The translations under genes were made by a program, and so were the position numbers. From Halegenticoccus tardaugens (lineage in GTDB: Archaea > Halobacteriota > Halobacteria > Halobacteriales > Haloferacaceae): 64,000 bases of DNA. A model generated the notes under the pieces. That model made no database searches. It was given only the letters and a program-made list of their open reading frames with translations, and was not told the DNA's origin. Shown here one piece after another: positions 24,911-33,441 of the stretch. The stretch lies in the NCBI RefSeq assembly GCF_004116405.1, contig NZ_SDIC01000010.1, positions 124,001 to 188,000 on the forward strand, written 5' to 3'. How positions within the stretch are numbered: position 1 is the first letter of the stretch; every line of letters starts with the position of its first letter.

Positions 24911-26404
24911 AAACTACCCTCCCCTACTTCGCTCGGTCTGACGACCTCGCTCGGTGAGGGGAGGGCTTTCGCGTGGACTCCCGTTCTATGCCACCCCCAG
25001 ATCCTCCGGATCTGGTGGGTTGCGCAAGACTACGTCTTGCGAACACCGCCCGTGGTAGCAGGGGGGACGTACTCCCCACTTACGTTCAACGTCCCGCGAT
25101 TCAAGCGCACGTCTACTGGTGCGCCTCCGTCGGCTGCATTTTGCCTCCGACGGAGATACCGATAACCGATGTTCTTTGCCGCGTTATAGTCCGCGTGGTT
25201 CTGATACCCGCATTTTAAGCACTCGAAGTGCTCCCCGTCGCGGTTGTCCTCATGAGTACAGCCACACGTCGAACAGCGGTGGGACGTGTGGTCCGGTGGG
25301 ACTTGTACGGCTTCGACGCCGTGCTCTGCCGCCTTGTACTCAACGTATTGGAATAACCGGCGGAACGCCCAGACGTGGTGCCACGTCGCCTGCGGAATGG
25401 TCTCGCGGATATGCGTCAGGTCCTCGAAAACGATGTGCGAACAGCCGTATTCGACGGCTTCCTCGATGAGTTCGTTCGCTACGCCATGAAGGTATATCTC
25501 AAAGCGCCCGTACTCCTTGCGACCGACGCCTTCGATGGCGTCGTGTGCGGCTCGCGTCCCGCACTGTTGAAGCGAGCCACGGCGCTTCTCGTACTCCCGA
25601 CGCCAGTGGTTGAACTCATCGGCAGACCAAAACGTACCGGTGGACGAAACGGCGATGTTGTTCGCCCCGAGGTCCACACCGAGGACTGTTCTGTGCTCGG
25701 TGTCGGGCTCGGGGTCGTCGGCTTCGACCTTCCGCATTGATGCATGAAGGAACCACTCACCATCCCGACGCTGTAGGGTCGCCATACGGAACTCGTAGTC
25801 CTCGTCATCGAGGTACGTCCGTGGATAGCGGTCGGGGTCATCGGGAAGGATGTAGTCGCACTCGACGCGCCCGTTGACGGTCGAAAGCGAAACATAGTCA
25901 CGGTGGAACGTCGCGCTGCGTTTGTCGTAGACCGCGCTCTCGGCGGAGAAGTAGGGTTGCGACGTTCGTTCACCGCGTTGCAGTCTTGCCACACCGCTCT
26001 TGACGGCTTCGACCGCTCGCCGAACCCCTTTCTGCACGAGGTTCGCGGTAAGGTCGGTTTCATCCCGTAGTTGGTCGTACAACGCACGTTCTGCTTTGGC
26101 CTTCGAGGTAACGTGGTATCCGTCGTCGCCGTGCCAACACCATTCGCTCGCGGTGTTCGCACAGTGTTTGAATTGCTCGACCGTCTCACGGAGGGACGCA
26201 TCGGCGTCTTGAGGCACGTCGAGCTTGATTACGGCGGTACGACGGTATTCCACGACGTTTCACATAACCGCGTGGTGTTACTTAAAGTTTGGGAGTGGTG
26301 CTGCCTGAGAACGTAGTTCGTCACGGAGTTGTCGGCTCCTTGCCCCCCTACTCCGTTCGCTTCGCTCACTCCGTTGAGGAAGGGGCCTCCGCCTCACAAT
26401 TTAG
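24909..26404 (-). mobile_element. IS200/IS605 element with tnpB only (type I ends)
   Basis: The right end is GTAAACTACCCTCCCC (24909). The left end is GAGGAAGGGGCCTCCGCCTCACAATTTAG, ending at 26404. The flank after the left end, read on the minus strand, ends TTTCAC. It carries tnpB and no tnpA, and it interrupts a methyltransferase gene, so its guide flank is that gene's coding sequence. Confidence 0.85.
25030..26253 (-). CDS. tnpB: TnpB, RNA-guided nuclease (distinct subfamily)
   Basis: A 407-aa TnpB of another branch than those at 14741 and 42652. The N-terminus is RRTAVIKLDVPQDADASLRETVEQFKHCANTASEW. RuvC-I is VLGVDLGANNIAV, RuvC-II is HIVFEDLTHIRE (catalytic Glu present), and the zinc finger is CSTCG...CLKCG, followed by HADYNAAKNI (RuvC-III Asp). 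All three acidic residues are present and the length is complete, so it could be active. No tnpA in this element. Confidence 0.95.
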   Translation of the reverse strand: MEYRRTAVIKLDVPQDADASLRETVEQFKHCANTASEWCWHGDDGYHVTSKAKAERALYDQLRDETDLTANLVQKGVRRAVEAVKSGVARLQRGERTSQPYFSAESAVYDKRSATFHRDYVSLSTVNGRVECDYILPDDPDRYPRTYLDDEDYEFRMATLQRRDGEWFLHASMRKVEADDPEPDTEHRTVLGVDLGANNIAVSSTGTFWSADEFNHWRREYEKRRGSLQQCGTRAAHDAIEGVGRKEYGRFEIYLHGVANELIEEAVEYGCSHIVFEDLTHIRETIPQATWHHVWAFRRLFQYVEYKAAEHGVEAVQVPPDHTSHRCSTCGCTHEDNRDGEHFECLKCGYQNHADYNAAKNIGYRYLRRRQNAADGGAPVDVRLNRGTLNVSGEYVPPATTGGVRKT

Positions 26405-26524
26405 GTGAAACGCCGCGGAACGAAACGCGTCGTCTTCACAGAGCAAGCGTTCGCGGAACTTGAGTCGGCGATGGATGGGGACTCCCGCAGTATCACAGAC
26501 GTTGTGACGTGGTGGAGACAGTGA
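26405..26524 (+). pseudogene. short C-terminal gene remnant
   Basis: After the IS left end a frame reads KRVVFTEQAFAELESAMDGDSRSITDVVTWWRQ and stops at 26522-26524. It looks like a real acidic protein end but cannot be joined to the methyltransferase on the other side of the element. Source not recognised. Confidence 0.35.
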
Positions 26525-26966
26525 GGACGTGATAGCCGCCGAATCACCACCACCAACACGATAGGAGACTAACACCAATCGCGGGGACGTACGGTAGTAT
26601 TAGCCGCAGCACTCGGGAGAGCCTTGGTTGTTGTAGGAGTAGTAGTGGTGGATGAAACGAGTTTGAGTGGTTTGCTCGTTCTAAGCCAATCACAACGGGT
26701 GTGATGAAAAAGGCGACACCGAGTGGACGTTCTCGCCAATCGAGCCAAGAATGCTGACCATGGGGAGAAACACACCGATAACCTTGAAAGAATCAGTACA
26801 GCAGTGTGATAGAAGCGAACGTCGGCGTCACGCTTCGCTCGGTACGTAGCACACTCCCTGTGGGCACTCATTGCCACGAACACGAGTCCACGCCACAGTC
26901 AATCGGTCCTCGAGCGCACAAAATTTTAACTCGTTATAGATAGATGCGGTCATCAGACCAGCAGAG
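26525..26966. other. gene-less interval upstream of the GlcG-like gene
   Basis: About 440 bases with no convincing gene. An AT-rich stretch at 26925-26945 (AATTTTAACTCGTTATAGATAG) is a likely promoter for the gene at 26967. No repeat was recognised. Confidence 0.4.
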
Positions 26967-27377
26967 ATGACAGAGATAACACTTGACGTCGCCAAACAGC
27001 TCGTGGACACTGCCGAAGAGAAAGCCGAGGAGATCGATGTCCCGATGTGTATTGCAGTAATGGATGTGGGGGCAAACCTCGTCGCATTCCACCGGATGGA
27101 TGATGCATTGCTCGCGAGTGTTGACATTGCCCAGAATAAGGCCTACAGTTCGGTGTCGCTCAGACTCGACACAGAGACGATCTGGGAGGTCTCACAGCCC
27201 GGTGAATCACTGTACGGGCTTGGCAACACAAACGACGGTCGAATCGTCACGTTCGGTGGCGGAATTCCGCTTGAGGTTGACGGACGCGTGGTCGGAGCTG
27301 TTGGTGTCTCAGGTGGAAGCGCGGAGGAAGACGTAAGTGTCGCGTCGGCTGCCGTCGAAGCGTTCGAATCGCTGTAG
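26967..27377 (+). CDS. GlcG/HbpS-like heme-binding family protein
   Basis: A 136-aa protein of the GlcG/HbpS (DUF336) family: ITLDVAKQLVDTAEEKAEEIDVPMCIAVMDVGANLVAFHRMDDALLASVDIAQNKAYSSV, ending GGIPLEVDGRVVGAVGVSGGSAEEDVSVA. Family members bind heme or corrinoid-like ligands, occur in glycolate clusters, and form the C-terminal domain of PduO-type proteins in B12-dependent diol use. Lying beside dehydratase and reactivase genes, it probably serves cobalamin handling or protection in that pathway; that is inferred from context. Complete, no signal peptide. Confidence 0.88.
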   Translation: MTEITLDVAKQLVDTAEEKAEEIDVPMCIAVMDVGANLVAFHRMDDALLASVDIAQNKAYSSVSLRLDTETIWEVSQPGESLYGLGNTNDGRIVTFGGGIPLEVDGRVVGAVGVSGGSAEEDVSVASAAVEAFESL

Positions 27378-27440
27378 ACCTCCCAAGACCAAAGTCACTG
27401 TATTCGATGTATTTGCCGTGTTGAATAGCGATCTAATCGG

Positions 27441-27539
27441 GTAAGCTACCCACGACTACAGTCGTGGGGTTCCGCCTCGCACTATGTCTGAATTCCCACC
27501 GTGTGGGAAGCCCCGCCGCTTACGGCGGGGAGGATGTCA
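27441..27539 (+). mobile_element. 99-bp end-only type II IS derivative
   Basis: The left end is GTAAGCTACCCACGACTAC with hairpin CCCACGAC/GTCGTGGG. The right end is CCCCGCCGCTTACGGCGGGG followed by AGGATGTCA. No coding sequence. It sits between the GlcG-like gene and the small reactivase gene and is the type II counterpart of the 80-bp elements. Confidence 0.75.
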
Positions 27540-27588
27540 CACAAGGAGTCCGTTACTTTGGTCGGACCCTCTCGCTCGACCCTCTCGC

Positions 27589-27918
27589 TCAATTGACTGG
27601 CTTCAAGGGTGTGCCCTTCGCGAGTCGTGCCGAATTGGAACCGAGCGTCCGAGCAGATGCTGAGGTGACAGCAGAAACGTCGAAGACGGGATTGTCAGTG
27701 GGAAGTTGCTTGTGGTGGATGACGATTCGTGAGTGCTGAACGCTCACACCAATCTTTAGTGATGACTCGATTGCTGCCTCGTGTGCGACCGCAATGCCAT
27801 CACCCTCGAACCCAGACTGAACGACCCATGAAACACCTTCTTCTTCGAGTCCGTTTTTGAGAGATGGGATCCACTCCGGCTCTTCCTCACCGAGACACCG
27901 AACGTGAATCCGTGGCAT
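27589..27918 (-). CDS. pduH: diol/glycerol dehydratase reactivase, small subunit
   Basis: A 109-aa protein resembling DdrB/PduH/GdrB, which with the large subunit exchanges damaged cobalamin for fresh cofactor in the dehydratase. Recognisable segments are PEWIPSLKNGLEEEGVSWVV, GIAVAHEAAIESSLKIGVSV and HHKQLPTDNPVF; the family keeps the G(I/V)EEEG and A..AA..S.L.VG(I/V)G patterns. ATG at 27918; ATGs at 27957 and 27981 would lengthen it. Downstream of the large subunit on the same strand, 134 bases apart. Confidence 0.85.
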   Translation of the reverse strand: MPRIHVRCLGEEEPEWIPSLKNGLEEEGVSWVVQSGFEGDGIAVAHEAAIESSLKIGVSVQHSRIVIHHKQLPTDNPVFDVSAVTSASARTLGSNSARLAKGTPLKPVN

Positions 27919-28052
27919 TTTGTCGTCCTGGTCGATTGATCCGCGGCATCCACTCATGTGTGAGGTGTTGTACAGTAACAACGATAAATAGAAGGGCTGG
28001 GTTGCGCGCCTGCGGTCCAGTTCTAGAATGAGCTGCCTTGTTTCGCAACGCG

Positions 28053-29957
28053 TCAGTCAGTCTTAGCGGGTGCCCGTTCAAGTGAGGTCGACAGTGCAGC
28101 AGGAATCCCGAAATCAAGGTAGCCGCCGCCACCGATGTGAGAGAGGACAAGTCCGGTAGCGACTGCGTTACGCGGCCCCATCTCACCGCGCACGTTCGCT
28201 CGACCACAGACGATACCGTACTCCGCAAGTGCGTCGGATATCATCTCTGGAATTTCAAAGTCAAGCGACGAGCGACCAACCATCACGACGAACGGGATCT
28301 GACGGATGCTCTCTGTGGGAGTAATCAGGTTAAGCGCCCGTTCTGCGTTCGTAACGAAAACTCGACGTTTAGCCTGCCGGCGGATGCGACGGATCTCTTC
28401 GGGGGATTTGTCCACCGGAACGGGTCGCATCCCGCCATCGTCTTCAAGCAGAATGGTTCGACCAAAGAGACTCGGGTCAACAGGCTCATCAAGAAAGTCG
28501 ACTGTTCCGTCCTCCTCACGAATGCTAAAGAGCGTTTGGACCTTGGCAGAGGGATATTTTTTGACTGCTTCAGCCAGATCTCGGTCTTCGAGTCCGAGTT
28601 CAGAATCAATTAACATGGTAACCATATCACCTGCACCGGAGAGATGAATCGACTCGATCTCCTTGTCTTCGTCCATATATGCGGCATCGGTTGATCCGCC
28701 ACCCATGTCTAGAATCGCAACGGGAGTCGCCGTCCCAGGAGTGGTAAGGGATCCGAGGACAGCCATGTTAGCCTCAACTCCCTGAATGATAACCTCTGTA
28801 TCGAGTTCTGACTCAACCCCATCGGCGATTTGTTGCATCGGCAGTTGTTGGGTCTTGACCATTGCTGCCAGAGCAACCGCACTCTCCATGCTATGTTCGC
28901 CGGCGACTGATCCTTGGACCTCTTGCGGAATGAGTGTGTCAACCGCCATTATGTCTCGAATTTCGATGGTGTCGACAGACTGATCAGTAACTTCTGCCAT
29001 ACTATCCCGTGCTCGGTTCAACATGCCACCGATGTTCGAGCCACTCTCTCCCTGCACATCTGAGACAGGCCAACTGTTCATCACAGCGTCCATGATGGTA
29101 TCGGCGCCCTCATCGACGGGGACCTCGGTCGTGGAACCACGCTCATCGATGATTTGCAGTCTTCCAGCTGGAATCGTCCGTTCCTCCACGTCACCTTTCG
29201 GTGTTTTGATAACAACAGCAGATTTGTTGCCGACAAGGGCCCGTGCGACAGGGATGACTTTCTGCGTTTCCTCCGAAGACAGATCAAACACCGTCGCAAT
29301 TCCGTATGGGTTTGACAACTCGTCGATGGTCTTTCCGGTTGCTTGTGGAGCGACCTCGACGGCGGTCGGCTGGCCACGTGGGATCCGCTCGATTTGAGAA
29401 ACTTCGTCGATAATTGGAATCTCGATGTTGATCCGATTATGAATCAGCACTGCATCGTCACGCTGGACAATTGCCCCGTTGACTTCGTATCCGTTCTCGT
29501 GCCATTCGTTGAGAAGTTCCGCTGCTACCGCAAAGTCGACCGATTCGGGTATTAAAAAGATAAGTGGATCAGTCCGATTGTGGTCGTCCATATCCGCTGA
29601 AATCTCGATCGATGTCCCGGTTCCTAACCCGACCCCACCTGGCGTTGAGGGGTCGTGACCAATCATCGTTGATTCGGTAATGACGGTCTCAGTAATCGTT
29701 TCCATCGCCACGTCACCAATGACGGGGGCAGCCTCATTGAGAAGGACTCGATCGATTCGGTTGATGTCGATATCTGCCTTTTTCGCTGCTCGTGTGAGCG
29801 CGTTCACGACCCCGGGAACATTTTTTTGTGTCCCCTTCAATCCGGTCGTTCTGTGCAGTGCACTAGAGATGAATTCGTGTGTCCCATCGTCCGACTGTCG
29901 CAAAAGCGCAACCTCGGTACTCGAGTTTCCGATGTCCACGCCTGCGATGTATGCCAT
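28053..29957 (-). CDS. pduG: diol/glycerol dehydratase reactivase, large subunit
   Basis: A 634-aa ATPase of the DdrA/PduG/GdrA family, with an actin/Hsp70-like fold. The N-terminus MAYIAGVDIGNSSTEVAL is the phosphate-1 loop, VAILDMGGGSTDAAY (about residue 408) is phosphate-2, and the C-terminus contains VMVGRSSLDFEIPEMISDALAEYGIVCGRANVRGEMGPRNAVATGL. It removes inactivated cobalamin from the dehydratase using ATP. Full length for the family. It is divergent from the dehydratase operon, whose large-subunit start is 222 bases away, so one intergenic region could control both. Confidence 0.95.
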   Translation of the reverse strand: MAYIAGVDIGNSSTEVALLRQSDDGTHEFISSALHRTTGLKGTQKNVPGVVNALTRAAKKADIDINRIDRVLLNEAAPVIGDVAMETITETVITESTMIGHDPSTPGGVGLGTGTSIEISADMDDHNRTDPLIFLIPESVDFAVAAELLNEWHENGYEVNGAIVQRDDAVLIHNRINIEIPIIDEVSQIERIPRGQPTAVEVAPQATGKTIDELSNPYGIATVFDLSSEETQKVIPVARALVGNKSAVVIKTPKGDVEERTIPAGRLQIIDERGSTTEVPVDEGADTIMDAVMNSWPVSDVQGESGSNIGGMLNRARDSMAEVTDQSVDTIEIRDIMAVDTLIPQEVQGSVAGEHSMESAVALAAMVKTQQLPMQQIADGVESELDTEVIIQGVEANMAVLGSLTTPGTATPVAILDMGGGSTDAAYMDEDKEIESIHLSGAGDMVTMLIDSELGLEDRDLAEAVKKYPSAKVQTLFSIREEDGTVDFLDEPVDPSLFGRTILLEDDGGMRPVPVDKSPEEIRRIRRQAKRRVFVTNAERALNLITPTESIRQIPFVVMVGRSSLDFEIPEMISDALAEYGIVCGRANVRGEMGPRNAVATGLVLSHIGGGGYLDFGIPAALSTSLERAPAKTD

Positions 29958-29967
29958 AACATGGCAT
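29951..29967. promoter_or_regulatory. perfect dyad over the reactivase start codon
   Basis: ATGCCAT-AAC-ATGGCAT is a perfect 7-bp inverted repeat that includes the reactivase start codon (29955-29957). It could be an operator or a 5' hairpin in a leaderless message. A TATA-like stretch (TTTTTAAC on the minus strand, near 29978-29985) lies about 25 bases upstream. Confidence 0.4.
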
Positions 29968-30178
29968 CTGAGGCGGGTTAAAAATACCTTTCCCAGTCAT
30001 CAACAAGGTGAGCCGGAAGCGAGCGAGAGGGACGGAGGAGTGCGTTGGTGCAGTGGAGAAGACGTGGCGTGTCCAGACTCAACAAAGGCAAGCATACTTG
30101 TACTATCTTATTCAAAATTGTTACATACTATTAATAAATGTGAAGATATATGCAATCCGCCTCGAATGACCATGTGTG

Positions 30179-31921
30179 ATGTCAGAGGATGACGCGGGAG
30201 ACAGAGACATAACCCTTACCGATGGGTCAGGGGAGGTAGAAGAGACGACATCAAAACGCTCGAAACGATTCGAAGCGTTAGATGAGCGGGCAATCACCGA
30301 GGATGGCTTCGTGAACGAATGGCCCGAAGTGGGCTTCGTAGCTATGGAGAGCCCGAACGATCCTGATCCAAGTGTGACGGTTGAAGATGGGCAGATTGTC
30401 GAGATGGATGGAAAGGATCGTGACGAGTTCGACTTTATCGATCGGTTCATCGCGGACTACGCAATCAACACTGAGAAAGCAGAGGAAGCAGTTGGAGTCG
30501 ATTCACAGACGTTTGCCCGGAAACTCGTCGATATTAACGTACCTCGCGAAGAGATTGTCGAGTTGTCGACTGCCATGACACCCGCGAAACTGGTTGACGT
30601 CGTCAATTATCTCGATACGGCCGAGATCATCATGGCGATGAAGAAGATGCGAACACGGCAGACACCAGGCAATCAATGTCATGTCACAAGCGTTAAGGAC
30701 AACGTGGCGCAGATTGCAGCGGACGCAGCCGAGGCCGGACTCCGTGGCTTCTACGAAGCAGAGAACACGGTTGGTGTAGCCCGGATGGCACCGCTGACTG
30801 CACTCGCACAACAGATCGGTGCACAGTGTGGACGTGGCGGAGTTATCACCCAATGTGCTGTCGAAGAAGCAACTGAACTCGAACTCGGGATGCGGGGGAT
30901 GACTGGATACGCCGAGACAGTCTCCGTCTACGGGACCGAAGACGTGTTCAAAGATGGTGACGACACGCCGTGGTCCAAGGCGTTCCTCGCGTCTGGGTAC
31001 GCATCGCGTGGACTGAAGATGCGGTACACGTCGGGCGCTGGGTCTGAGCTCAATATGGGCCAGGCCGAAGGGAAATCGATGTTCTATCTGGAGACTCGCT
31101 GTATCTTAGTCACGAAGGGCTGTGGTGTTCAGGGACTCCAGAACGGGGGGATTAGTTGTATCGCAATTCCGACGTCGGTCCCAGCCGGTGTGAAGGAAGT
31201 CGCAGCCGAGAACTTGGTGACAATGATGGCCGATCTCGAAGTCGCCTCTGGGAACGACCAGACGTTTACCCACTCGGATAAGCGTCGAACAGCCCGCATG
31301 ATGCCACAGTTCCTCGCGGGAACAGACTTTATTTTCTCGGGATACAGCGCTGTTCCGAACTACGACAACATGTTCGCGGGATCGACATTCGACTCCTATG
31401 ACTTTGACGAGTACAACATCATGCAGCGGGATCTCCAGGTCGAAGGGGGCACGAAACCAGTCGATGAGGAAACGGTCCTCGAACATCGGGAACGAGCTGC
31501 GAAGGCACTGCAGATCGTCTTCGAGGAGCTTGGCTTCCCGCCGATTTCCGATGAAGAGGTCGAAGCGGCAGTCTATGCTGACGGTAGCAAAGACATGCCC
31601 CAACGGAGTACGGCCGAAGACATCAAAGCCGCAGAAGAGATGATGGAGGAGGGGATCACCGGTGCGGATATCGTGACAATCTTAGCACAAAACGGCTTCG
31701 AGGGGATCGCTGAGAACATGCTCGGCATGCTCAAGGGACGGGTTGCGGGCGACTATATTCAGACGTCGAGTGTCTTCTTAGGTGATGGTGACTTCGACGT
31801 CATCAGCGCCGTCAACGACCCGAACGAATACCAGGGGCCCGGAACAGGACACCGACTCGAAGACGGGGCATGGGAAGAAAAGAAGAACGTTCGATTCGCG
31901 GTCGATCCGGAGGACATCTGA
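30179..31921 (+). CDS. pduC: B12-dependent diol/glycerol dehydratase, large subunit
   Basis: A 580-aa catalytic subunit (PduC/DhaB1/GldA family), converting 1,2-propanediol to propanal or glycerol to 3-hydroxypropanal by an adenosylcobalamin radical mechanism. Motifs include KRSKRFEALDERAITEDGFVNEWPEVGF (N-terminal), MTPAKLVDVVNYLDTAEIIMAMKKMRTRQTPGNQCHVTS and KMRYTSGAGSELNMGQAEGKSMFYLE in the TIM barrel, and SGYSAVPNYDNMFAGSTFDSYDFDEYN. The N-terminus is extended and acidic, as expected for a halophile. ATG at 30179; an overlapping GTG at 30176 is possible. First gene of a three-gene operon; AT-rich promoter around 30120-30150 (TTAATAAATG). Confidence 0.97.
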   Translation: MSEDDAGDRDITLTDGSGEVEETTSKRSKRFEALDERAITEDGFVNEWPEVGFVAMESPNDPDPSVTVEDGQIVEMDGKDRDEFDFIDRFIADYAINTEKAEEAVGVDSQTFARKLVDINVPREEIVELSTAMTPAKLVDVVNYLDTAEIIMAMKKMRTRQTPGNQCHVTSVKDNVAQIAADAAEAGLRGFYEAENTVGVARMAPLTALAQQIGAQCGRGGVITQCAVEEATELELGMRGMTGYAETVSVYGTEDVFKDGDDTPWSKAFLASGYASRGLKMRYTSGAGSELNMGQAEGKSMFYLETRCILVTKGCGVQGLQNGGISCIAIPTSVPAGVKEVAAENLVTMMADLEVASGNDQTFTHSDKRRTARMMPQFLAGTDFIFSGYSAVPNYDNMFAGSTFDSYDFDEYNIMQRDLQVEGGTKPVDEETVLEHRERAAKALQIVFEELGFPPISDEEVEAAVYADGSKDMPQRSTAEDIKAAEEMMEEGITGADIVTILAQNGFEGIAENMLGMLKGRVAGDYIQTSSVFLGDGDFDVISAVNDPNEYQGPGTGHRLEDGAWEEKKNVRFAVDPEDI

Positions 31922-31927
31922 TTCGAC

Positions 31928-32500
31928 ATGGCGCAAGCACAACAACAGGAGCGGAAACTGGTGCTCACTGAAATGGGGGCCGCAGAAGAGGGGACCGACA
32001 CTGACGAGGTAGTTATCTCAATCAGTGCTGGCTTCAACGAGATGAAAGACGAAACGTTAGCCGGTGTCAAACTCGCGAATGTCCTCCGTGAGATGATGGC
32101 TGGCATCGAAGAAGAAGGACTCACATCACGTGTCGTTCGCTTCACCGATAGTCTCGACCTCGGTGTTATCGGCCTTCGCGGGGCGAAACTCAGTGGCTCG
32201 GGTATCGCGATTGGGATCCAAACACGGGGGACGACCCTGATCCATCAAGAGGATCTCGTTCCACTGAGTAACTTAGAACTGTTCCCACAGGCTCCCCTTA
32301 TCGACCTCGAGACATTCCGTTCGATTGGCAAAAATGCCGCACTGTACGCTAAAGGTGAGACACCAGAGCCGGTACCAGTCGTGAATGATCCGATGACACG
32401 CCCGAAATACCAGGCACTCGCAGCGCTCTGGCATATCAAAGAGATGCAGCTCAAGGACGAAGACAAGCCACCGATGGAGATGGAGGTGGCCTTCGAATAA
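31928..32500 (+). CDS. pduD: diol/glycerol dehydratase, medium subunit
   Basis: A 190-aa PduD/DhaB2-family subunit that helps bind cobalamin. Segments: AADEGTDTDEVVISISAGFNEMKDETLAGV-like start, EEGLTSRVVRFTDSLDLGVIGLRGAKLSGSGIAIGIQTRGTTLIHQEDLVPLSNLELFPQAPLIDLETFRSIGKNAALYAKGE, and ending ALWHIKEMQL. Slightly short at the N-terminus versus enterobacterial PduD because no microcompartment-targeting extension is present. Six bases after pduC. Confidence 0.96.
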   Translation: MAQAQQQERKLVLTEMGAAEEGTDTDEVVISISAGFNEMKDETLAGVKLANVLREMMAGIEEEGLTSRVVRFTDSLDLGVIGLRGAKLSGSGIAIGIQTRGTTLIHQEDLVPLSNLELFPQAPLIDLETFRSIGKNAALYAKGETPEPVPVVNDPMTRPKYQALAALWHIKEMQLKDEDKPPMEMEVAFE

Positions 32501-32502
32501 CT

Positions 32503-32901
32503 ATGACTGATAACATCGAATACCCACTCGCTGACTATCCAGACCAAGTTGAAACGCCGAAGGGAACAAAACTCTCAGATATCACACTCGAAAAGGTCGT
32601 CGAGGGTGAGATCGATGGCGAGGAGCTTGTTATTGCGCCGGAAACCCTCGAAAAGCAGGCTCAGATTGCAGAGAACGCGGGGCGACCACAGCTTGCCCAA
32701 AACTTTCGACGGGCCGCCGAACTCACAGCCGTTCCAGACGACCGCATCCTCGAGATCTACAACGCACTTCGTCCGAGCGGTGCCGAAAAGGAGAAGCTCC
32801 ACGAAATCGCCGACGAACTCGAAACCGAGTACGGTGCAGAAATCAACGCTGAACACGTACGTGAAGCCGCAGAGGTCTACGAACAGCGCGATCTCTTCTA
32901 G
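32503..32901 (+). CDS. pduE: diol/glycerol dehydratase, small subunit
   Basis: A 132-aa PduE/DhaB3-family subunit completing the alpha-beta-gamma enzyme. Segments: YPLADYPDQVETPKGTKLSDITLEKVVEGEIDGEEL, ETLEKQAQIAENAGRPQLAQNFRRAAELTAVPDDRILEIYNALRPSGAEKEKL, then an acidic tail ending VYEQRDLF. Two bases after pduD. No shell-protein, aldehyde dehydrogenase or alcohol dehydrogenase gene follows within the window; a type I IS derivative begins 38 bases downstream. Confidence 0.95.
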   Translation: MTDNIEYPLADYPDQVETPKGTKLSDITLEKVVEGEIDGEELVIAPETLEKQAQIAENAGRPQLAQNFRRAAELTAVPDDRILEIYNALRPSGAEKEKLHEIADELETEYGAEINAEHVREAAEVYEQRDLF

Positions 32902-32939
32902 CGCTACTCACGTCGGCCTTTTTATATCGTGGCTTCAGT

Positions 32940-33370
32940 GTGAACTACCCCGACCTACTTCCTCGAGCCGAAGGCGCTCGGTCCTTGGGGTCGGGGCTTC
33001 CTGGTTCTGTGTCGGAACGTGCAGGGAACGTTCCCACAGCGGTTCCAGACTCCGCAGGCGGTTCTCTCGCTGGGCGGGTCGGAGTGACCCACTCCTCCCG
33101 ATTCGACACGCCGACCATACCACCCGATGCACGCTTCGCGTCGTCGTTCGAAAGGCGCGACGCGCCTTTCGTGATCACGACACGGCGAAGCCGTTTCGAA
33201 CCACGTGTGAACACCGGCGGAACCGTGGCGAGCATCTTCTTACCCGCCTCGACCGCGCAGGTCGTACAGATGCCGCAGACAGTGAACGTGACCCGTGCAG
33301 CGCTGTCTCCCCTCCCTGCGACCTCGCTTCGCTCGGTCGCTGAGGAAGGGGACTTAGCGCCTCAATTTAG
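32940..33370 (-). mobile_element. 431-bp internally deleted IS200/IS605 derivative (type I)
   Basis: The right end is GTGAACTACCCCGACC (32940). The left end is GAGGAAGGGGACTTAGCGCCTCAATTTAG, ending at 33370 next to a TTAA target. The inside lacks an open tnpB, but about 240 bases after the right end are shared with 10772-11010 and correspond to a tnpB 3' end plus guide-RNA region. Both ends are kept, so it could be mobilised by a TnpA such as that at 15976. Confidence 0.75.
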
Positions 33371-33441
33371 TTAAACACGGCGCATCGCAACCGACCTCAC
33401 CGAGCGCGGCGAGCTCGACTGTTTCCCTACCCTACGCATCC

